The position numbers were made by a program, and so were the translations under genes. From Enterobacter asburiae (GTDB lineage: Bacteria > Pseudomonadota > Gammaproteobacteria > Enterobacterales > Enterobacteriaceae): a stretch of 64,000 nucleotides of DNA. The notes below the pieces were generated by a model that saw only the letters and a program-made list of their open reading frames with translations, was not told where the DNA came from and made no database searches. Shown one piece after another: positions 60,079 through 64,000 of the stretch. The stretch spans positions 496,001 to 560,000 of the forward strand of contig NZ_CP102247.1 in NCBI RefSeq assembly GCF_024599655.1, read 5' to 3'. Position 1 is the first letter of the stretch. Every line of letters starts with the position of its first letter.

Positions 60079-61428
60079 TTACTTTTCGTGCAGACCGAGT
60101 TTTTTCTCCAGATAGTGGATGTTGGTTCCACCATTCTGGAAGTGCTCGTCGCTCATAATGCGCATCTGCAGATCAACGTTGGTTTTGATACCGTCGATGA
60201 TCAGCTCCTGCAGGGCGTTCTTCATGCGGGCAATCGCCACGTCACGGTTTTCGCCGTAGCAGATAAGCTTGCCGATCATTGAGTCATAGTACGGCGGTAC
60301 GGTGTAACCGGCGTAGATATGAGATTCCCAACGCACGCCAAAGCCACCCGGCGCGTGGAAACGCGTGATTTTACCCGGGCTTGGCAGGAAGGTGTTCGGG
60401 TCTTCGGCGTTGATACGGCACTCTACCGCATGGCCTTTCACCACAACTTCTTCCTGCTTGATGGACAGCGGCTGGCCTGCAGCGATACGCAGCTGTTCTT
60501 TGATCAGGTCAACGCCGGTGATCATTTCGGTAACCGGGTGTTCAACCTGAATACGGGTGTTCATTTCGATGAAATAGAACTCGCCGTTTTCGAACAGGAA
60601 CTCAAAGGTACCCGCACCGCGATAGCCGATATCGACACACGCTTTGGAGCAACGCTCACCGATGTAGCGACGCAGCTCTGGGGTAATGCCCGGTGCTGGC
60701 GCTTCTTCGACCACTTTCTGGTGACGACGCTGCATGGAGCAGTCACGTTCTGCCAGATAGATCGCGTTACCCTGACCGTCAGCCAGCACCTGAATTTCGA
60801 TGTGGCGTGGGTTTTCCAGGTATTTTTCCATGTACACCATGTCATTGCTAAAAGCGGCTTTCGCTTCTGCTTTGGTCATGGAGATGGACTGCGCCAGCTC
60901 AGCATCGCTACGCACAACGCGCATACCGCGACCGCCGCCGCCGCCGGACGCTTTGATGATAACCGGGTAGCCAATGCGTTTAGCATGAGCACGGTTAGCA
61001 TCCATATCGTCGGTCAGAGGGCCGTCAGAGCCTGGTACGGTTGGAACACCGGCTTTTTTCATCGCGGTGATAGCAGACACTTTATCGCCCATCAGGCGGA
61101 TAGTGTCGGCTTTCGGGCCGATGAAGATAAAGCCAGAGCGTTCAACCTGCTCAGCAAAGTTGGCGTTCTCAGAGAGGAAGCCGTAACCCGGATGAATTGC
61201 CACCGCGCCGGTGATTTCAGCGGCGCTGATGATAGCCGGGATGTTCAGATAGCTTTTTACGGACGGAGCCGGGCCAATACAGACCGTCTCATCCGCCAGC
61301 AATACGTGTTTTAAATCGCGATCCGCGCTTGAGTGCACAGCGACGGTCTTGATGCCCAGTTCTTTACAGGCACGAAGAATACGCAGTGCGATCTCGCCGC
61401 GGTTGGCGATAACAATTTTATCCAGCAT
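60079..61428 (-). CDS. accC: Acetyl-CoA carboxylase biotin carboxylase subunit AccC
   Basis: ATP-dependent carboxylation of biotin on AccB, first step of fatty acid synthesis. 449 residues from ATG at 61428 (MLDKIVIANRGEIALRI). ATP-grasp fold; Gly-rich loop KASGGGGGRGMR (about 159-170), HPGYGFLSEN and the EMNTRIQVEHPVTE motif are present. 10 bases after accB. Confidence 0.98.
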   Translation of the reverse strand: MLDKIVIANRGEIALRILRACKELGIKTVAVHSSADRDLKHVLLADETVCIGPAPSVKSYLNIPAIISAAEITGAVAIHPGYGFLSENANFAEQVERSGFIFIGPKADTIRLMGDKVSAITAMKKAGVPTVPGSDGPLTDDMDANRAHAKRIGYPVIIKASGGGGGRGMRVVRSDAELAQSISMTKAEAKAAFSNDMVYMEKYLENPRHIEIQVLADGQGNAIYLAERDCSMQRRHQKVVEEAPAPGITPELRRYIGERCSKACVDIGYRGAGTFEFLFENGEFYFIEMNTRIQVEHPVTEMITGVDLIKEQLRIAAGQPLSIKQEEVVVKGHAVECRINAEDPNTFLPSPGKITRFHAPGGFGVRWESHIYAGYTVPPYYDSMIGKLICYGENRDVAIARMKNALQELIIDGIKTNVDLQMRIMSDEHFQNGGTNIHYLEKKLGLHEK

Positions 61429-61438
61429 GTACGCCTCG

Positions 61439-61900
61439 TTACTCGATGACGACCAGCGGCTCGTCAAATTCAACCGGCTGACCACTTTCGACCAGAATCG
61501 CTTTCACAGTACCTGATTTGTCTGCTTCGATCTGGTTCATCATTTTCATCGCTTCAACGATGCACAGGGTATCGCCTACGTTGACTTTCTGACCCACTTC
61601 GATGAACGCCTTCGCGTCCGGGCTCGGGGTGCGGTAGAAAGTACCAACCATTGGGGAACGTACGATGTGACCACTGATTTCTGCTGCAGCGGCAGGTGCG
61701 GCTTCAGCTGCTGGCGCAACGGCTGCGGAGAGCGCAGGCTGCTGCACTGGCGCAGCATAAGCTTGCTGCATTACCGGGAAGCTAGCGGCTGGGGCTGCAC
61801 GGCTGATGCGTACAGACTCTTCGCCTTCAGAAATTTCCAGTTCGGAGATGCCTGATTCTTCAACCAGCTCGATCAGTTTTTTAATCTTACGAATATCCAT
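61439..61900 (-). CDS. accB: Biotin carboxyl carrier protein AccB
   Basis: 153 residues: N-terminal domain, Ala/Pro-rich mobile linker (about 35-75) and C-terminal biotinyl domain with EAMKM, biotinylated Lys119. The linker is 3 residues shorter than in E. coli (156). Located between aroQ and accC. Confidence 0.98.
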
Positions 61901-61921
61901 GAGTGGGTTCCGTACTCTTGT

Positions 61922-62374
61922 TTAGTGTGATTGTGACAAGCGTTTTACCGCTGTCTGTAAAGCGTATGAATAGCCGTCAGCGCCCAGTCCACAGATAACG
62001 CCAGCAGCGATATCTGACAGATATGAGTGGTGGCGGAACGGCTCTCGGGCGTGCACATTACTCAGGTGGATCTCGATAAACGGGATACTCACCGCGAGCA
62101 GTGCGTCGCGGATAGCAACACTGGTGTGCGTAAACGCGGCCGGATTGATCAGGATATAGTCCACAGCATCTTTAGCCTGATGAATACGGTCGATGAGTGC
62201 GTACTCCGCATTCGACTGAAAATGATCCAAATCCACATTCAGTGACCCTGCTTCCGTTCCCAGACGGTTAACAATTTCACCCAATGTTAGCGTGCCGTAC
62301 TTCTCTGGCTCACGGGTGCCGAGCATGTTCAGGTTCGGTCCGTTCAAAACTAAGATATGGAACTTATCAGTCAT
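61922..62374 (-). CDS. aroQ: 3-Dehydroquinate dehydratase, type II (AroQ)
   Basis: Dehydrates 3-dehydroquinate to 3-dehydroshikimate, the substrate of AroE. 150 residues from ATG at 62374 with an AGGAG site before it. NGPNLNMLGTREPEKYG (catalytic Tyr region), INPAAFTHTS and EIHLSNVHAREPFRHHS (catalytic His) are the type II signature. E. coli K-12 uses the unrelated type I AroD. 21 bases before accB, so likely cotranscribed with accBC. Confidence 0.96.
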   Translation of the reverse strand: MTDKFHILVLNGPNLNMLGTREPEKYGTLTLGEIVNRLGTEAGSLNVDLDHFQSNAEYALIDRIHQAKDAVDYILINPAAFTHTSVAIRDALLAVSIPFIEIHLSNVHAREPFRHHSYLSDIAAGVICGLGADGYSYALQTAVKRLSQSH

Positions 62375-62484
62375 TATGCCGCTATCTCCTGCGATTTTCG
62401 GGTAAAAAACAAAATATACCTTCAAAGCGCAAATGTCACCTTTTCAGAGGCTTAAAACCGCTGTCAGGCGAACCAAGGTCGCAC

Positions 62485-62490
62485 ATTATA
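62485..62490 (-). promoter_or_regulatory. Probable -10 box of the aroQ-accBC operon
   Basis: TATAAT on the minus strand, followed by GTGCGACC, about 110 bases before aroQ. No good -35 at 16-18 bases. The 62375-62608 gap contains no other gene. Confidence 0.45.
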
Positions 62491-62608
62491 ACGATTTCGT
62501 AGCATTTAGCAGCTAAATACTGGTCTTATCAGGGAAGATTATCAACCGCTATCCGAAAAAGATTTGCGGTTGACGGTCAATCTGCGGGAAAACGCACAGT
62601 TTCGCGAA

Positions 62609-63208
62609 CTATCGCCACCACTGGCGGAACTTCTTGTAACGCCATGCTAAAAGCGCCACGGCCGCCAGTGCATATAGGACCGGCTGCGGGGAGAGGATCT
62701 TCACCGACCACAGGTAATGAATGGGGGCGAGGATCGCGACAAGATAGACGAAGTTGTGCAGCAGCTGCCAGCGCCTGCCCAGTTTCCGCTGCGCATACTG
62801 CGTGGATGTCAGCGCTAACGCCAGTAAAATCACCCAGCTCACGATACCCAGCGTCAGATAAGGACGCGTCACCAGTTCGCGGCCAAGCAGCGCCAGATTG
62901 TTAATTCCCAGCTCCAGCAGGGCATAGCTGGTAAGGTGCAGCGTCGCCCAGGCAAAACACCATAGCCCTAACAGCCGACGGGTGCGAATCAATAATGGCT
63001 GTTTAGCGTAGCGCGCCAGCGGCGAGACGAGCAAGGTGGCCAGCAAAAATTTCAGAGCCATCCGACCGGTAAAATGCTGGATATCCTTCGCCGGGTCTGC
63101 GCTAAAGAGCCCCTGGCTGGCGGCCCAGAACAGCCATATAAAAGGAAGCAGCCCGGCCAGGTGCAGCAGCACTTTCAGCCAGGTAATCTGTTTTGCCGTT
63201 AAACGCAC
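62609..63208 (-). CDS. msrQ: Heme-binding membrane subunit MsrQ
   Basis: 199-residue inner membrane b-type heme protein that passes electrons from the respiratory chain or flavins to MsrP for repair of periplasmic Met sulfoxide. Five or six helices; conserved heme His in the HLAGLLPF, QHFTG, and HLTSYALLEL regions. Starts with GTG directly after the msrP stop (TGA GTG, no gap). About 12 residues shorter than the E. coli protein at the C-terminus. Confidence 0.95.
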   Translation of the reverse strand: MRLTAKQITWLKVLLHLAGLLPFIWLFWAASQGLFSADPAKDIQHFTGRMALKFLLATLLVSPLARYAKQPLLIRTRRLLGLWCFAWATLHLTSYALLELGINNLALLGRELVTRPYLTLGIVSWVILLALALTSTQYAQRKLGRRWQLLHNFVYLVAILAPIHYLWSVKILSPQPVLYALAAVALLAWRYKKFRQWWR

Positions 63209-64000
63209 TCAGAAGTTCTCCCGTAAATTGAGACCACGGTAAAGCGAGGCCACTTCATCCGCATAGCCGTTAAACAGCAGCGTCGGCTGGCGCTTCACGT
63301 CCAGCGCACCGCCGGAACCAATAAACCGCTCGGTTGCCTGCGACCAGCGCGGATGATCCACGTGCGGGTTCACGTTGGCGAAGAAGCCGTATTCGTCCGG
63401 GGCCGCCAGATTCCAGGTGGTTGGCGGACGTTCACGGGTAAGCTTAATGCTGACGATAGATTTAATCCCTTTGAAACCATATTTCCACGGTACGGTTAAA
63501 CGGATGGGGGCACCGTTCTGCGGCGGAAGCGCTTTGCCATAAACGCCGACGGTCAGCAGGGTAAGGGGGTGCATGGCTTCGTCGAGACGTAACCCTTCCA
63601 CATACGGATACTCAAGCCCGCCGCCGATAAACCGATCTTTCTGCCCGGGCATCTCGTCCGGCGCATAGCGCGTCTGGAAAGCGACATATTTTGCGTTGCT
63701 GGTGGGCTCAACCATCGCCAGCAGTTTATGCAGCGGGAAGCCCACCCAGGGCACCATCATCGACCACGCCTCCACGCAGCGCATGCGATAGATACGCTCT
63801 TCGAGCGGGAAACGGGTGGTGAGATCGTGGTGGTCCAGCGTCAGGGGTTTCGCCACTTCGCCATCAATCTTCAGCGTCCACGGATCGGTTTTGAGGCTTC
63901 CGGCGTTCGCGGCAGGATCGGCCTTATCGAGACCAAATTCATAGAAGTTGTTGTAGCCGGTGACTTTATCTTCCGGCGTGAGCGTCAGTTTGTTTTGCCA
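63209..64000 (-). CDS. msrP: Periplasmic methionine sulfoxide reductase catalytic subunit MsrP, 5' truncated by the window edge
   Basis: Molybdopterin enzyme of the sulfite oxidase family that reduces Met-SO in periplasmic proteins. 263 residues are visible of about 334; the frame is open to base 64000, and the twin-arginine signal peptide lies outside. The cysteine that ligates molybdenum is in YRMRCVEAWSMMVPW. WSQATERFIGSGG near the C-terminus is typical. Cotranscribed with msrQ. Confidence 0.95.
   Translation of the reverse strand, partial: WQNKLTLTPEDKVTGYNNFYEFGLDKADPAANAGSLKTDPWTLKIDGEVAKPLTLDHHDLTTRFPLEERIYRMRCVEAWSMMVPWVGFPLHKLLAMVEPTSNAKYVAFQTRYAPDEMPGQKDRFIGGGLEYPYVEGLRLDEAMHPLTLLTVGVYGKALPPQNGAPIRLTVPWKYGFKGIKSIVSIKLTRERPPTTWNLAAPDEYGFFANVNPHVDHPRWSQATERFIGSGGALDVKRQPTLLFNGYADEVASLYRGLNLRENF

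Noticed and set aside
52346..62425. A hidden novel defence or mobile system in the accessory part of the window
   Set aside because: Gene by gene, every long frame is assigned to a known family; no integrase, transposase, nuclease, toxin pair, tRNA-adjacent attachment duplication or composition break was seen by eye.

Overview
The window is a stretch of core enterobacterial chromosome. Gene order, near-complete protein matches to recalled Escherichia coli families, and 16S rRNA features (for example the V3 stretch around 37017-37050 and the helix around 37560-37610) point to Enterobacter or a close relative such as Lelliottia. The species is inferred by eye and not computed. It corresponds to the E. 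coli kefB - str - S10 - spc - alpha - trkA - aroE - rrnD - acrEF - fis - accBC segment.

Layout: (1) 1-5750 carries the end of kefB, yheV, slyD, slyX, fkpA, yheO and tusDCB; an ERIC element begins at the slyD stop codon. (2) 5771-10327 is the str operon (rpsL, rpsG, fusA, tufA). (3) 10405-11660 is the bfd-bfr iron storage pair plus a short, orphan prepilin peptidase gene on the other strand. (4) 11838-25736 holds the S10, spc and alpha operons: 27 ribosomal protein genes, secY and rpoA, with their promoters and autoregulatory leaders. (5) 25802-36090 carries yhdN, zntR, arfA, mscL, then the leftward def-fmt-rsmB-trkA operon and the rightward dprA-smg-yrdD-tsaC-aroE-yrdB group, with yrdA opposing. 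(6) 36243-41837 is a complete rRNA operon: P1/P2, boxA, 16S, tRNA-Glu(UUC), 23S, 5S, tRNA-Thr(GGU), second 5S, terminator. (7) 41903-46156 is an amino-acid ABC transporter operon (yhdWXYZ) with a good sigma-54 promoter and candidate NtrC sites. (8) 46530-52430 carries the lipoprotein gene yhdV, the acrEF efflux pump and its divergent regulator acrS. (9) 52346-64000 carries an MHYT-GGDEF-EAL c-di-GMP protein, yhdU, fis, dusB, a periplasmic alpha-carbonic anhydrase, prmA, panF, yhdT, accCB, a type II dehydroquinase (aroQ), msrQ and the 3' part of msrP.

The genes are mostly translation machinery and its makers: ribosomal proteins and rRNA, EF-G and EF-Tu, tRNA modification (Tus, TsaC, DusB), formyl-Met cycling (Fmt, Def), ribosome rescue (ArfA), ribosomal methylation (PrmA, RsmB) and the growth-rate regulator Fis. 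Accessory insertions relative to E. coli K-12 are the c-di-GMP gene, the carbonic anhydrase, aroQ and the msrPQ position. No phage, insertion sequence, CRISPR array, toxin-antitoxin or defence locus was seen, and I found no convincing undescribed multi-gene system. The findings are mostly regulatory and architectural.
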